From Microbacterium sp. A20 (GTDB lineage: Bacteria > Actinomycetota > Actinomycetes > Actinomycetales > Microbacteriaceae), in assembly GCF_004794515.1 (NCBI RefSeq), contig NZ_SSDF01000084.1, positions 119,215 to 183,214 on the forward strand: a stretch of 64,000 bases of DNA, read 5' to 3'. Shown here piece by piece: positions 8,172 to 17,053 of this stretch. The notes below the pieces were generated by a model. It made no database searches. It worked only from the letters and a program-made list of their open reading frames with translations, and had not been told where the DNA came from. Numbering within the stretch: position 1 is the stretch's first letter; the number at the start of each line of letters is the position of its first letter. The translations under genes and the position numbers were made by a program.

Positions 8172-8714
8172 ATGAACCTCATCGAGACCTTCCAGAACCT
8201 GGTCGCCCAGGTTCCCGAGCTCGTGCAGCCGCTCATCGTCGCCCTCGCCGGCGCGATCCCCTTCATCGAGGGCGAGGGCGCGGTGAGCATCGGCATCATC
8301 GGCGGCATCCCGCCCGTGGTCGCCGCGATCGCCGCGATCGTGGGCAACTTCCTCTGCGTCCTGGTCGTGGTGCTGGTGAGTTCCGGAGCACGACAGGCCG
8401 TCGTGAATCGCTCGCGGGCCAGGGCGGTCGCACTCGCCGGCGGCGGCACGGCAGACGAGGTGCCGGCGGACACGGCCGATACCGGGCGCGGTACTGCGCG
8501 TCGGGAGAAGTTCCAGCGCGCGTTCGAGCGCTACGGCGTTCCCGGAGTCAGCCTGCTCGGCCCGCTCCTCCTGCCGACCCAGTTCACCGCGACGATGCTC
8601 GCAGCGTCCGGCATCGGCAAAGCCCGCATCCTCTTCTGGCAGGCGCTGGCGATCATCGGCTGGACGACCATCGTGGCCGTCATCGTCGGCAGCGCCGTGT
8701 ACGCGATCCGCTGA
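8172..8714 (+). CDS. putative small multidrug export family membrane protein (COG2426/Sm_multidrug_ex type)
   Basis: Membrane protein of 180 residues with hydrophobic segments near residues 17-35, 43-70, 125-145 and 155-178, separated by a hydrophilic loop rich in Arg, Ala and Gly. FIEGEGAVSIG in the N-terminal half and GVSLLGPLLLPTQFTATM in the C-terminal half match the family named for putative small multidrug export, for which no transport activity is firmly established. AGGGAG lies 7 nt before the ATG at 8172. It is divergent from the histidine kinase, so the shared upstream region may be controlled by the two-component system. Confidence 0.7.
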   Translation: MNLIETFQNLVAQVPELVQPLIVALAGAIPFIEGEGAVSIGIIGGIPPVVAAIAAIVGNFLCVLVVVLVSSGARQAVVNRSRARAVALAGGGTADEVPADTADTGRGTARREKFQRAFERYGVPGVSLLGPLLLPTQFTATMLAASGIGKARILFWQALAIIGWTTIVAVIVGSAVYAIR

Positions 8715-8774
8715 GCTTCCTGAGGCGGGGGTGCGACGAGCCCGTCGCCCCCCCGCCTCATGTCCATCATTTCC

Positions 8775-8798
8775 TGAATTCATGATTTTCTGTACAGT
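8775..8798 (+). promoter_or_regulatory. arsR promoter with overlapping palindrome
   Basis: TACAGT (8793-8798) ends 6 nt before the GTG start of the ArsR gene, which has no Shine-Dalgarno. The AT-rich stretch just upstream holds the palindrome TGAATTCA (8775-8782), standing out in this GC-rich DNA. It is a plausible operator for the ArsR repressor itself. Confidence 0.5.
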
Positions 8799-8804
8799 GG
8801 GTTC

Positions 8805-9143
8805 GTGACCACCGCGCTCGCCTCCTCCCCCACGCACACGGCCGCCGTCGCCCGTCTCGGACACGCACTCTCCGATCCCACCCGCGCCGGCGTGCTGCTC
8901 GCGCTGAGAGAGTCCCCGCGCTATCCCGCCGACCTCGCCGAAGCGCTCGGCGTCTCACGCCAGGCCATGTCGAACCATCTCGCGTGTCTGCGCGGATGCG
9001 GCCTCGTCGAGAGCGTGCCCGACGGCCGCCGCAGCAGCTATCGTCTGGCGGACCGGCACCTCGCACCCGCGCTCGACATGCTCATGCGGGTGACACTCAT
9101 CGTGGAGCCGGACTGCTGCTCCGGCGAAGGCTGCACCTGCTGA
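8805..9143 (+). CDS. ArsR/SmtB-family metal-sensing repressor, CmtR-like
   Basis: Winged-helix repressor of 112 residues. The recognition region is PADLAEALGVSRQAMSNHLACLRGCGLVESVPDGRRSSYRL. Cysteines at CLRGC in the helix and a Cys-rich tail CCSGEGCTC resemble CmtR of mycobacteria, which senses Cd/Pb through a cysteine in the recognition helix and C-terminal cysteines. The stop overlaps the start of a cation diffusion facilitator (TGATGA), so metal release of the repressor would induce efflux. Confidence 0.88.
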   Translation: MTTALASSPTHTAAVARLGHALSDPTRAGVLLALRESPRYPADLAEALGVSRQAMSNHLACLRGCGLVESVPDGRRSSYRLADRHLAPALDMLMRVTLIVEPDCCSGEGCTC

Positions 9144-9802
9144 TGACCGCCACACTCACCCTCACCCGCCGCGAGACCCTGCATCGCCGCATCCGCCTCA
9201 TCGTCGGCATCACGATCGCCTACAACCTGATCGAGGCGGTCGTCGCGATCGCCGCGGGATCCGTCTCCTCCTCGGCGGCGCTCATCGGGTTCGGCCTGGA
9301 CTCCACGATCGAGGTCCTGTCTGCGGCCGCTGTCGCCTGGCAGTTCACCCGCCGTGATCCGGAGCGCTGGGAGAAGCCGACCCTGCGCGTCATCGCGGTC
9401 TCCTTCTTCGCCCTCGCCGCCTACGTCACCGCGACCTCGGTGGCGGCGCTGGTCATGGCCGAGCGTCCGGAGCACAGCACCGTCGGCATCGTGCTCACCG
9501 CCGTCAGCGTCGCCGTCATGCCCTTCCTGTCGTTCGCCGAGCGCCGTGCGGGTCGCGAGCTCGGCTCCGCCACGGCCGTCGCCGACTCGAAGCAGACGCT
9601 CATCTGCACGTACCTCTCTACCGCGGTGCTGATCGGACTGGTCGCGAACTCGCTGCTCGGGTGGTGGTGGGCGGATGCCGTCGCCGGACTGGTCATCGCG
9701 GCCTTCGCCGTGCGCGAGGGCGTCGAGGCGTGGAAGGGCGATGCCTGCGCGACGTCGGTCGGCATGCTCCTCGAGGATGAGCACGACGAGCACCATCACT
9801 GA
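9143..9802 (+). CDS. cation diffusion facilitator (CDF) family metal exporter
   Basis: Proton/metal antiporter of 219 residues, shorter than typical CDF proteins because it has almost no cytoplasmic C-terminal domain. About six hydrophobic segments are seen. GFGLDSTIEVLSAAAV in the second and WWWADAVAGLVIA in the fifth segment supply the acidic metal site residues. The C-terminus is His-rich (DEHDEHHH). The ATG overlaps the ArsR stop codon, so expression is coupled to the metal sensor; Zn, Cd or Pb are likely substrates. Confidence 0.85.
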   Translation: MTATLTLTRRETLHRRIRLIVGITIAYNLIEAVVAIAAGSVSSSAALIGFGLDSTIEVLSAAAVAWQFTRRDPERWEKPTLRVIAVSFFALAAYVTATSVAALVMAERPEHSTVGIVLTAVSVAVMPFLSFAERRAGRELGSATAVADSKQTLICTYLSTAVLIGLVANSLLGWWWADAVAGLVIAAFAVREGVEAWKGDACATSVGMLLEDEHDEHHH

Positions 9803-9816
9803 GCGGGGAGCATCCG

Positions 9817-9860
9817 CGCGGCCTAGGTTGGGGGAATGGATTCCGCCAACCTAGGCCGCG
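9817..9860. repeat. 15-bp perfect inverted repeat around the SDR start codon
   Basis: Arms 9817-9831 and 9846-9860 (CGCGGCCTAGGTTGG and its complement) are perfectly complementary, with a 14-nt spacer. The ATG at 9836 lies in the spacer, and the -10 box TAGGTT (9824-9829) lies inside the left arm. It may be an operator or, in RNA, a hairpin presenting the start codon. Confidence 0.7.
9824..9829 (+). promoter_or_regulatory. -10 box TAGGTT, leaderless SDR gene
   Basis: TAGGTT ends 6 nt before the ATG of the SDR gene. It lies within the left arm of a perfect inverted repeat, so protein binding there would block polymerase. Confidence 0.5.
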
Positions 9861-10738
9861 ACCTGCTCGGACGCACGATGCTCGTCACCGGCGCGAACGC
9901 CGGGATCGGGTACTGGTGCGCGGAGCAGCTCGCCGCGCGGGGTGCGCGGGTGCTGCTCGGATGCCGCTCCCCCGAACGCGCGGCGACGGCGGTGACGGCG
10001 ATCCGCACGCAGGTGCCGGACGCCGACCTCCGGATACTGCCCCTCGACCTCGGCTCCCTCGACAGCGTGCGCGGCGCTGCGACGGGAATCGGCGAACGGA
10101 TCGACGCAGTGATCTGCAACGCCGGAGTCAAGGCGGCCGACCGCTCGGCCCGCACCAGCGACGGTCTCGACCTCATGGTCGGCACGAACTTCCTCGGACA
10201 CTTCGCGCTCGCGGCGCAGCTCGAGCCCGCCCTCGCCCCGGACGCCCGCGTCGTCGCCGTCGGCTCGATCGCCCACCGTTTCGCGACGCTGGATCCGGCA
10301 GCCCTCGACGCCCCGTGGACCGGTTCCTCGCTCCGGCAGTACGGACGGTCGAAGGCCGCGCTGATGTCCTTCACCTTCGAGCTGTCCCGACGCTGGTCGG
10401 GCTCCTCCCGAATGGCTGTCTGCGCACATCCGGGCTATGCGGTCGACCCGCTCACCCCAGCGCGTCCGGGTCTCGCCGAAGTCTCGGGCTTCGTCCGCGC
10501 CCTTTCCGCGCCGACCCGCCTGCTCGTGCAGGGAAAGGACGGCGGCGCGCTGCCCGTCGTCCATGCGGCCACGGCCGCAGAGGTGAGGAACGGCGACTAC
10601 TGGGGACCCGGCGGTCTGCTCGAGTTCCGTGGAGCACCGGCACGGGTGGCAGCGTCGGACGAGGTGCGCTCCGCGGAGATCGGGCCGGCGCTGTGGGCAG
10701 CGGCGGAGAGCATCACCGGGGTGCGCTTCCCGGCCTGA
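9836..10738 (+). CDS. short-chain dehydrogenase/reductase (SDR)
   Basis: NAD(P)-dependent oxidoreductase of 300 residues. The cofactor motif TGANAGIG is near residue 18, the structural motif CNAGV near 92, and the catalytic Ser (VGSIAHRF) and Tyr-Lys (QYGRSKA) follow in order, so the active site is intact. Sequence flavour resembles the retinol-dehydrogenase/protochlorophyllide-reductase-like branch. Substrate unknown. The start is set by a -10 box 6 nt upstream and a large inverted repeat that includes the ATG. Confidence 0.85.
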   Translation: MDSANLGRDLLGRTMLVTGANAGIGYWCAEQLAARGARVLLGCRSPERAATAVTAIRTQVPDADLRILPLDLGSLDSVRGAATGIGERIDAVICNAGVKAADRSARTSDGLDLMVGTNFLGHFALAAQLEPALAPDARVVAVGSIAHRFATLDPAALDAPWTGSSLRQYGRSKAALMSFTFELSRRWSGSSRMAVCAHPGYAVDPLTPARPGLAEVSGFVRALSAPTRLLVQGKDGGALPVVHAATAAEVRNGDYWGPGGLLEFRGAPARVAASDEVRSAEIGPALWAAAESITGVRFPA

Positions 10739-10778
10739 TCCCCGCGCGAATGTCCGACCCCCGGGGCAGGATGCAGGC

Positions 10779-11684
10779 ATGATCACGCTGCTGTCGGCTC
10801 CCTCGAACCTCGGCCTCCGTCCCCCCGAGCCGGGCAGCGTCCCCGGCGCTGCGAAGGCTCCGGAGGCACTGCGCGAAGCCGGGCTTTTCGCACGGTTCGC
10901 CGAGCTCGGCGCCACCGACTCCGGCGTCGTCCTGGCCGGCCGTTACGTCGACGACGACGCCACGAGAGCGTCGGGGCGCGTGCGCAACGAAAGCGCGAGC
11001 ATCGACCATTCGCGGCGCCTGGCCGCACGCATCGGCGCCGCCTTCGACAGGGGCGAGGCGCCGCTCGTGATCGGAGGCGACTGCGCGATCCTGCTCGGTG
11101 CGGGTCTCGCGACCGTGCGCCGCGGCGGCATCGGACTGGTGCACGTCGACGGCCACACCGACTTCCGCCATCCCGGCAACAGCGACGAATGCGCGAGCGT
11201 GGCCGGAGAGGCTCTCGCCGCGGCGATCGGCAGACACTGGCCGGCCGTCGCCGACATCGACGGGCTCGGTCCCTCCTTCGCGGCCGAGCGCACCGCGCAC
11301 ATCGGCCACCGCGACGATGACGAAGACCTGCCGGAGGTGCGCGGCGCCCTGGGCGGTGTCTTCTCCTCCGCCGACGTCCTCTCCCGCGGCGCCGCCCATG
11401 TCGGGGCCGCGGCCGCCGCCGTGGCGGGCTCTGCATACTGGCTCCAGGTCGACGTCGACGTGCTCGATGCGGCGATCATGCCCGCCGTCGACAGCCCCGA
11501 CCCCGGCGGGATCGGGCCGGCCGAGCTCACCGCGCTGCTGCGCGAACTCGCCCCGCACGCGGTCGGTGCCTCGATCACGGTCTTCGATCCCGACCTCGAC
11601 CCCGACGGGCGCTACGCCCGCCTGCTGGTCGAGATCCTGGCTGAGGGCCTCCGCGACCTGGGTAGCCGCGTACCTCAGCCCTGA
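10779..11684 (+). CDS. arginase/agmatinase family (ureohydrolase-like) protein
   Basis: Binuclear-metal hydrolase fold of 301 residues. The metal ligands are present: [17 protein letters not shown] (the D-x-H-x-D type motif) and [10 protein letters not shown]. The family hydrolyses the guanidino group of arginine, agmatine or related compounds; the exact substrate is not evident. CAGGAT stands 6 nt before the ATG at 10779, again suggesting leaderless translation. It follows the SDR gene by 40 nt on the same strand. Confidence 0.85.
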   Translation: MITLLSAPSNLGLRPPEPGSVPGAAKAPEALREAGLFARFAELGATDSGVVLAGRYVDDDATRASGRVRNESASIDHSRRLAARIGAAFDRGEAPLVIGGDCAILLGAGLATVRRGGIGLVHVDGHTDFRHPGNSDECASVAGEALAAAIGRHWPAVADIDGLGPSFAAERTAHIGHRDDDEDLPEVRGALGGVFSSADVLSRGAAHVGAAAAAVAGSAYWLQVDVDVLDAAIMPAVDSPDPGGIGPAELTALLRELAPHAVGASITVFDPDLDPDGRYARLLVEILAEGLRDLGSRVPQP

Positions 11685-11703
11685 CCGCCCGCCGACCGCG
11701 CGA

Positions 11704-12984
11704 TCAGGCCTGGGGCTCCACGACCTGCGCGGGGGTGACTCGAACACGCGAGATCCGTCGACGATCCAGCTCCGCGACCTGGATCGTCGCGCCCGGCACC
11801 TCGACCGTGTCGCCGACGACGGCGAGTCGGCCCAGCTGCTCGGTCACGAACCCGGCGATCGTGTCGGACGAGCCGCGCGGCATGGCGAGCCCCGTCGCCT
11901 CCTCGAAGTCCTGCAGGTTGAGGCGCCCGTCGAGTCCGTCGTCGGCGGAGAAGAACACCTCGGCGTCGTATTCGTCGAAGATCTCGCCGACGACCTCCTC
12001 CACGAGGTCTTCCAGGGTGACCAGGCCGTCGGTGCCGCCGTATTCGTCGACGACGACGGCGATGTGGTGCCCCTCCGCGCGCATCCGGGTCAGGGTCGGC
12101 AGTACCCGGGCGGACGACGGGATGTAGGGGATCTCGCGCATGAGCGCGCTCAGCGGACGGGTCGGGTCGTCGGATGCGGCCTCGAACAGGTCGCGGACAT
12201 GCACGAATCCGGTGATGTCGTCGATCGAGGTCTCCGAGACGGGGTAGCGCGAGTACGGAAGGTCTCGCACCTGGGCCAGCACCTCGCCGACTCTCGCCGC
12301 CTCGTCGAGGGCGACGACCTCGGGGCGCGGTCGCATGACCTCGCTGACCTGCCGGCCCCGCAAGGAGAGCACGTCGTCGAGGATCCGTCGCTCGTCGTCC
12401 GGCAGACCCTGATGGCTGGCCACGATGTCGCGCACCTCCTCGTCGGTCATCTCGTCGCTGGTCTTATGCGGGTCGCCGCCGAGCAGACGCACGAGGGCGT
12501 TCGTCGACACCGAGAGCAGCCAGATCACGGGACGCATGACCGTGGCGAAGCCGTTGAGGGCGGGCGCGACCGCGTAGGCGAACTGCGCGTTGCGCTGGAT
12601 CGCGAGGCGCTTGGGCACGAGTTCTCCGAGCACCAGCGAGAGGTAGGCGATCACGAGCGTGAGCACGAGGGTCGCGATCGTGAGCGCGATCGCGGGGGCC
12701 AGACCCCACGACTCGAGCACAGGCGCCAGCGACGGCGCGATCGAGGTCGCACCGTACGCGGCCGAGGCGAACCCGGCCACGGTCACACCGATCTGCACGG
12801 CCGAGAGGAAGGTGTTGGGGTTGCGCGCGAGGTCCGCGACCTTCGCCCCTCGGCGTCCGCGTTGGCCGATCGCGTTGATCTGGCTCTCGCGCAGCGTGAC
12901 CAGTGCCATCTCCGTGGCGGCGAAGACACCGCCGATGAGCACGAACGCGAAGACGAGGGCGATGTTCCAGAGCAGGTCGCCCAT
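11704..12984 (-). CDS. hemolysin-C/CNNM-family transporter with CBS pair and CorC domain
   Basis: Membrane protein of 426 residues. The CNNM (DUF21) membrane domain spans residues 1-190 with four hydrophobic segments ([16 protein letters not shown] first). Two CBS repeats follow ([13 protein letters not shown] and [14 protein letters not shown], with [23 protein letters not shown]), then a CorC_HlyC C-terminal domain. CNNM proteins are linked to Mg2+/Co2+ homeostasis. It lies downstream of the TerC gene on the same strand with a hairpin between, so the two may share metal-related roles. Confidence 0.88.
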   Translation of the reverse strand: MGDLLWNIALVFAFVLIGGVFAATEMALVTLRESQINAIGQRGRRGAKVADLARNPNTFLSAVQIGVTVAGFASAAYGATSIAPSLAPVLESWGLAPAIALTIATLVLTLVIAYLSLVLGELVPKRLAIQRNAQFAYAVAPALNGFATVMRPVIWLLSVSTNALVRLLGGDPHKTSDEMTDEEVRDIVASHQGLPDDERRILDDVLSLRGRQVSEVMRPRPEVVALDEAARVGEVLAQVRDLPYSRYPVSETSIDDITGFVHVRDLFEAASDDPTRPLSALMREIPYIPSSARVLPTLTRMRAEGHHIAVVVDEYGGTDGLVTLEDLVEEVVGEIFDEYDAEVFFSADDGLDGRLNLQDFEEATGLAMPRGSSDTIAGFVTEQLGRLAVVGDTVEVPGATIQVAELDRRRISRVRVTPAQVVEPQA

Positions 12985-13012
12985 CAGCGGGCCGCCTCGT
13001 CTGTGGTGGGGT

Positions 13013-13038
13013 GAGCGCCCGGGATGAACCGGGCGCTC
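13013..13038 (-). terminator. GC hairpin after the TerC gene
   Basis: A perfect 10-bp stem (13013-13022 with 13029-13038, 6-nt loop) lies between the TerC stop codon and the CNNM start. It has no U-run, so termination may be partial. Confidence 0.45.
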
Positions 13039-13078
13039 GTACTGTCAGAGTCCGAAGAGTCAGAACAGCGCTGCGCGC

Positions 13079-14101
13079 TCAAGAGTGCTCCTTCTGCGTG
13101 ATGGTGGGGGTGGTGTCGGTGGAAGCGGTGACGGCGCCCGGCGTGCGACGGGTCTTGATGAGACTCGCCGCGGTGGCCACCGCGATGGTGGCGCCGATGA
13201 ACAGCAGCGAGAACCAGATCGGGATTTCCGGCGCCCACTCGACGCCCTGGCCGCCGTTGATGAACGGCAGCTCGTTGACGTGCAGCGCGTGCAGGACGAG
13301 CTTGACGCCGATGAACCCGAGGATGACCGCGAGGCCCTGGGCCAGGTAGACGAGCCGCTCGAGCAGTCCGCCGATGAGGAAGTAGAGCTGGCGCAGACCC
13401 ATGAGCGCGAAGGCGTTGGCGGTGAAGACGATGTACGCCTGGTCGGTGAGACCGTAGATGGCGGGGATCGAGTCGACGGCGAACACCAGGTCGATGAACC
13501 CGATCGCGATGATCGTCAACAGCATCGGCGTGACGAAGCGCTTGCCGTTCTTGACGACGGTCAGCCTGTCGCGGTTGTACTCGTCGCTGACGGGCAGGTG
13601 TCGGCGGACGAACGTCATGAAGCGGCCGTTCGCCGGGTTGCTCTCGTGGTTGCTGAACGCCTGACGGTAGGCGAGCACGAGCAGCAGAGCGCCGAACAGG
13701 TAGAAGATCCAGGAGAAGTTCTCGATGAGCGTCGCGCCGACGGCGATGAAGATGCCGCGCAGGATCAGCGCGATCACGATGCCGATCATCAGCACCTTCT
13801 GCTGATAGATCTTCGGCACCGCGAAGCCGGTCATCACGATGAGGAAGACGAACAGGTTGTCGATCGACAGCGCCTTCTCGGTCAGGTAGCCGGCGAAGTA
13901 CTCGCCGCCGAACGTCCAGCCGGAGAAGATGCCGATGCCGACGCCGAACAGCAGGGCGAGGCTGATGTAGAAGATCGACCAGCGCGCCGATTCGGCGATC
14001 GTCGGTTCGTGAGGCGTGCGCACGTGCGCGAAGAACTCGTAGACGAAGAAGGCGATCGTGACCGCGATCGTGATGATCCAGATCAGGGGGGTGATATCCA
14101 A
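13079..14101 (-). CDS. TerC-family integral membrane metal (manganese) exporter
   Basis: Membrane protein of 340 residues with about nine hydrophobic segments. The TerC signature residues are seen in FLEKALSIDN-like YLTEKALSIDNLFVF and in DLVFAVDSIPAI, where the two acidic pairs sit in membrane segments. Family members (Alx, MntP-like TerC, MeeF) export Mn2+. The start is a TTG at 14101 with TGGAG about 9 nt upstream; no better codon is available after the riboswitch. A yybP-ykoY type leader precedes it. Confidence 0.88.
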   Translation of the reverse strand: MDITPLIWIITIAVTIAFFVYEFFAHVRTPHEPTIAESARWSIFYISLALLFGVGIGIFSGWTFGGEYFAGYLTEKALSIDNLFVFLIVMTGFAVPKIYQQKVLMIGIVIALILRGIFIAVGATLIENFSWIFYLFGALLLVLAYRQAFSNHESNPANGRFMTFVRRHLPVSDEYNRDRLTVVKNGKRFVTPMLLTIIAIGFIDLVFAVDSIPAIYGLTDQAYIVFTANAFALMGLRQLYFLIGGLLERLVYLAQGLAVILGFIGVKLVLHALHVNELPFINGGQGVEWAPEIPIWFSLLFIGATIAVATAASLIKTRRTPGAVTASTDTTPTITQKEHS

Positions 14102-14135
14102 ACGGGTACTCCAGACTCGGGGCGCGAAAGCGCCG

Positions 14136-14230
14136 CCAAAGTCTTCTCCATTCCTGAACAGGAACCGGTGGCCCGGGATGCGACGTGCATCCGTAATGAC
14201 GACCCGACCGTATCGGAGTACTCCCCTTGG
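14136..14230 (-). ncRNA. yybP-ykoY manganese riboswitch candidate
   Basis: In the minus-strand leader of the TerC gene, CCAAGG (14230-14225) can pair with CTTTGG (14141-14136) to close a P1 stem. Right after the 5' strand comes GGGGAGTA (14226-14219), the hallmark of the yybP-ykoY Mn2+ riboswitch, and TerC genes are a classic partner of this class. A short GGCGC-tttc-GCGCC hairpin follows, which could serve as the expression platform. I could not run a covariance model. Confidence 0.72.
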
Positions 14231-14350
14231 TTTCTCCAGGCTAAGAGACGACCCTTTGCGGTTCCTGTGGGTTCGCCTGGAACGGCGTGGCTCGGTCGAG
14301 TGGGGCTCCTCCGCGGGCGCGCCGGTTCAGCGCGCCCGCACAGGCCGCCG

Positions 14351-16108
14351 TCAGTTCAGAGTGAACGTGACCGTCGTCGTGTTGCCCGCAACGTCCCTGA
14401 CCACCATCGTGTTCAGTCCGGCTACCGCACCGAACACCCCGGGCTTCAGGAAGTTCACGTCGGACCAATGGTTGTCGACGAGGTCCTTCATGACGCCGTT
14501 GATCGTGACGGACGCGACCTTGCCCGCGTCGAAGAGCTTGTAGCTCACCCGGTCGTACGCGCCGTCGGCACCCACCGTGAAGGAGGCGCCTTCCTTGATC
14601 GTCGCGGTCGGCGCGGTCGTGTCCCCGGGTGCTGCCGCCTGGCCCAGTGCGACCCGGTCGACGACCCAGAATGCGCTGTTGGTGCCGGTGTAGTGGAAGC
14701 GGAACTGCGCGGTGCGCGCCCCGGCCGGAACGTCGAACGCGAGCTGCTCGTTCGCGTTCGTGTTCGCGGTGTACGCCTTCAGCGACTGCGGCTGGCCGCC
14801 GTCGAAGCTCACGAGCACCTCTGCTGACTGCGGGCCGTCGATGAAGTAGTTCGTGGCGTACGACAGGGTCGCCGTCTTCGCGCCGGTGAGCGGGAATGCC
14901 GGGCTCACGAGCGTCGAGTCGAACGCCCCGGCGGAGTGCGCCTTGTCGTCCCACTCGTCGGAGTCGGCCACCGCGAAGACGTCGCGAGCACGCACCGAGG
15001 TCTCCCGACGTTGGCCGAGTTCGACATTCGTCCAGAAGTCGTCGGTCGCGAAGGACCAGCCGGACCACTCCTTCACACCACCCGCCGGCATGCGCGAGTT
15101 GTCGATGCTCCACCCCTCGGGCGCCGCATGGGTCCAGCCGAGCACGTCCGCCCCCGGGCGCGTCTCGTCGGCGCGCGTCTGCAGCGAAGGCCGCAGCGAG
15201 TCGAAGGCATCGGGTTTGAGCGACGGTACGGCCGTACCGTCGAGCTTCCACGTCGGGTCGGCGGCGATGCCGACCGCGGAGAGCACGGTAGGCGCGATAT
15301 CGGAGATCTTCACATCGTGACGCACACCGGGCTCGATCCCGGGTCCTGCGGCGACCACGAACACCTCGCGCTCCGCCGGGCTGCTGCCGCCGTGTCCGCC
15401 CGTCGGGGTGTGGCCGTGGTCGGCAGTCACGACGACCAGCCATTCCTCGCCGTCCGGCCGGGCCTCGACGGCGGCGAGGATCTGCCCGAGCTCCCCGTCT
15501 GCCTTCGCCAGTGCGCGTCCGTATGCGGCGGCATTCGTTCCTCCGCTGTGGCCGGCACCGTCGACCTCGTCGAGGTGCACGAACACGTCGTCCGCCCCTG
15601 CGGCGATCGTCTCGACGGCCTTGGCCGTCGTGCCGACATCGCTGCCACCCTGGACACGCGAGTCCACGGCTGAACCGAACACCGTGGTCGCGATCGGAGC
15701 CCAGGTGGCGACGACGGCCGTGGAGCGCGCCGGTCGGGAAGCCTCGATGCGTGTGAGGTAGTCGGGGTACAGGTCGTATCGCGGCGAGGAGAAGTTGTTG
15801 TCGACCACGTTGTGCTTGTCGGGCCAGACACCCGTCGCGATGGTCGACCAGCCGGGCCCGGAGATGGTTCCGGCCATCGGCGTTCCGTACAGGTTGCTCG
15901 ACGAGACCATGCCGCGCGCCATGAAAGCGTCGAGGTTCGGCATGTCCGCATCGTCGAGGAAGTCGAACGCAGCACCGTCGATGCCGACGACCAGCGTCTT
16001 GACGGGCGGGGCGTCGGCGGCAACAGCGGCGGGCACGACTGAGAGGGAGGACACGAGACAGGCGGCTGCAGTTGTCACGACAACCGCTCGCGTGCGGAAC
16101 GAGGACAT
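14351..16108 (-). CDS. secreted alkaline phosphatase superfamily (nucleotide pyrophosphatase/phosphodiesterase-like) protein
   Basis: Exported protein of 585 residues. Residues 1-30 form a signal peptide ending near AVAADA. The catalytic domain begins KTLVVGIDGAAFDFL (first metal Asp) and contains WSTIATGVWPDKH (nucleophile Thr region), HLDEVDGAGHSGG and VVTADHGHTPTGGHGG, the metal-ligand motifs of type I phosphodiesterases. The C-terminal ~240 residues look like a jelly-roll/carbohydrate-binding-type domain followed by a small Ig-like module. GGAGA precedes the ATG at 16108. Likely releases phosphate or cleaves phosphodiesters outside the cell. Confidence 0.82.
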   Translation of the reverse strand: MSSFRTRAVVVTTAAACLVSSLSVVPAAVAADAPPVKTLVVGIDGAAFDFLDDADMPNLDAFMARGMVSSSNLYGTPMAGTISGPGWSTIATGVWPDKHNVVDNNFSSPRYDLYPDYLTRIEASRPARSTAVVATWAPIATTVFGSAVDSRVQGGSDVGTTAKAVETIAAGADDVFVHLDEVDGAGHSGGTNAAAYGRALAKADGELGQILAAVEARPDGEEWLVVVTADHGHTPTGGHGGSSPAEREVFVVAAGPGIEPGVRHDVKISDIAPTVLSAVGIAADPTWKLDGTAVPSLKPDAFDSLRPSLQTRADETRPGADVLGWTHAAPEGWSIDNSRMPAGGVKEWSGWSFATDDFWTNVELGQRRETSVRARDVFAVADSDEWDDKAHSAGAFDSTLVSPAFPLTGAKTATLSYATNYFIDGPQSAEVLVSFDGGQPQSLKAYTANTNANEQLAFDVPAGARTAQFRFHYTGTNSAFWVVDRVALGQAAAPGDTTAPTATIKEGASFTVGADGAYDRVSYKLFDAGKVASVTINGVMKDLVDNHWSDVNFLKPGVFGAVAGLNTMVVRDVAGNTTTVTFTLN

Positions 16109-16206
16109 TTGATCTCCGAGACTGTGGGGTTCACCGGCATGGGGAGGTCCATGCCCGGAGCCCAGTCTCGAACGTCGATCGCCGGCGCTCGCCCTTTCAG
16201 ACGAAG

Positions 16207-16226
16207 GTGTCAATACAAGTTGGCAC
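16207..16226. promoter_or_regulatory. imperfect palindrome upstream of the phosphodiesterase gene
   Basis: GTGTCAA (16207-16213) and TTGGCAC (16220-16226) are complementary at 6 of 7 positions around a 6-nt centre. The minus-strand copy contains a perfect TTGACA at 16213-16208, which could be a -35 for the phosphodiesterase gene about 100 nt downstream. A candidate operator only. Confidence 0.3.
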
Positions 16227-16301
16227 GCCGTTCACTCACGTGTGCCGACGGAGGTACTCATCTTCGTGAACGCCCGGAGATGGCGGCGCTCTCGTGGGAC
16301 C

Positions 16302-16952
16302 TCAGTCCTCGTCGATCCCGGGGAAGCCTGCGGCTTCCGCGCGGTCGATCGTGGCGAGGAGCACGTCGTCGAAAAGCGTGACGAGCACCGCACGGGTCTG
16401 GACCGCGTCGCGCGCATTCATCGCCTCACGGAGGGCGACCGCGAACGCCTCGATCTTGTCCCACTCGAATGCGTCCCGCGAGTGCTCGCCGAAGCGTCGG
16501 ATCTGCGGCCCGAGCCGCTCGATGACGACTGCTCGTGCGGAGTTGCCCTCGATGCGAGCGAATCCGGTGGCGATGGCACGCAGAGCGACACCGAAGCCCG
16601 CGACGTCGCGGGACTTGACCGCCCTCGCCATGTCGTCCGCGAGGTCGGTGAGGTAAGCGACGTCGTCATCCTGGATCACGGGCATGACGTGGCGCACGGA
16701 GCCGATCCAGATGTCGCCGAAGAGGTCGACGGCGTTGCGGACACGATCGAGATCGATCGGCGCCACCCGCGTGTAGCGGTTGCGCTGCATCTCGACCAGG
16801 CCGTGATCGGCCAAGCGGTCGAGCGCGTGACGGATCGGCGTCTTCGACGTGCCCAGTCGCTCGGCGAGTTCGTAGTCCCGCAGACGCTCGCCCGGACGCA
16901 GCTCGCCGCTGATGATCGCGTCCTGCAAACGGGCGTACGCCTCGTCACTCAT
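16302..16952 (-). CDS. GntR-family transcriptional regulator (FadR/FCD type)
   Basis: Regulator of 216 residues. The N-terminal winged helix (DAIISGELRPGERL, LAERLGTSKTPIRHALDRLADHGLVE) is of GntR type; the C-terminal helical region is FCD-like with several His and Asp residues. I chose the ATG at 16952 because the GntR domain begins immediately after it; an in-frame start at 17039 would add 29 residues without similarity. It is divergent from the desaturase gene. The palindrome at 17038-17053 may be its operator. Confidence 0.82.
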   Translation of the reverse strand: MSDEAYARLQDAIISGELRPGERLRDYELAERLGTSKTPIRHALDRLADHGLVEMQRNRYTRVAPIDLDRVRNAVDLFGDIWIGSVRHVMPVIQDDDVAYLTDLADDMARAVKSRDVAGFGVALRAIATGFARIEGNSARAVVIERLGPQIRRFGEHSRDAFEWDKIEAFAVALREAMNARDAVQTRAVLVTLFDDVLLATIDRAEAAGFPGIDED

Positions 16953-17037
16953 CGACCTGCGCTCGAGGGGTCCGCCTGAGAGTGCCAATTTCCTCCACTG
17001 AGCTTGCAGCGACGTAGAGCCTGAAGTTCTACCTACC

Positions 17038-17053
17038 ATGCAATGTATCGCAT
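17038..17053. promoter_or_regulatory. candidate GntR operator
   Basis: ATGCAATGTATCGCAT is an imperfect dyad with ATGC/GCAT ends and a TGTA centre. It lies between the GntR and desaturase genes, in a 290-nt gap where I see no other feature apart from TAGCCT boxes. Autoregulation or control of the desaturase is conjecture. Confidence 0.3.
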
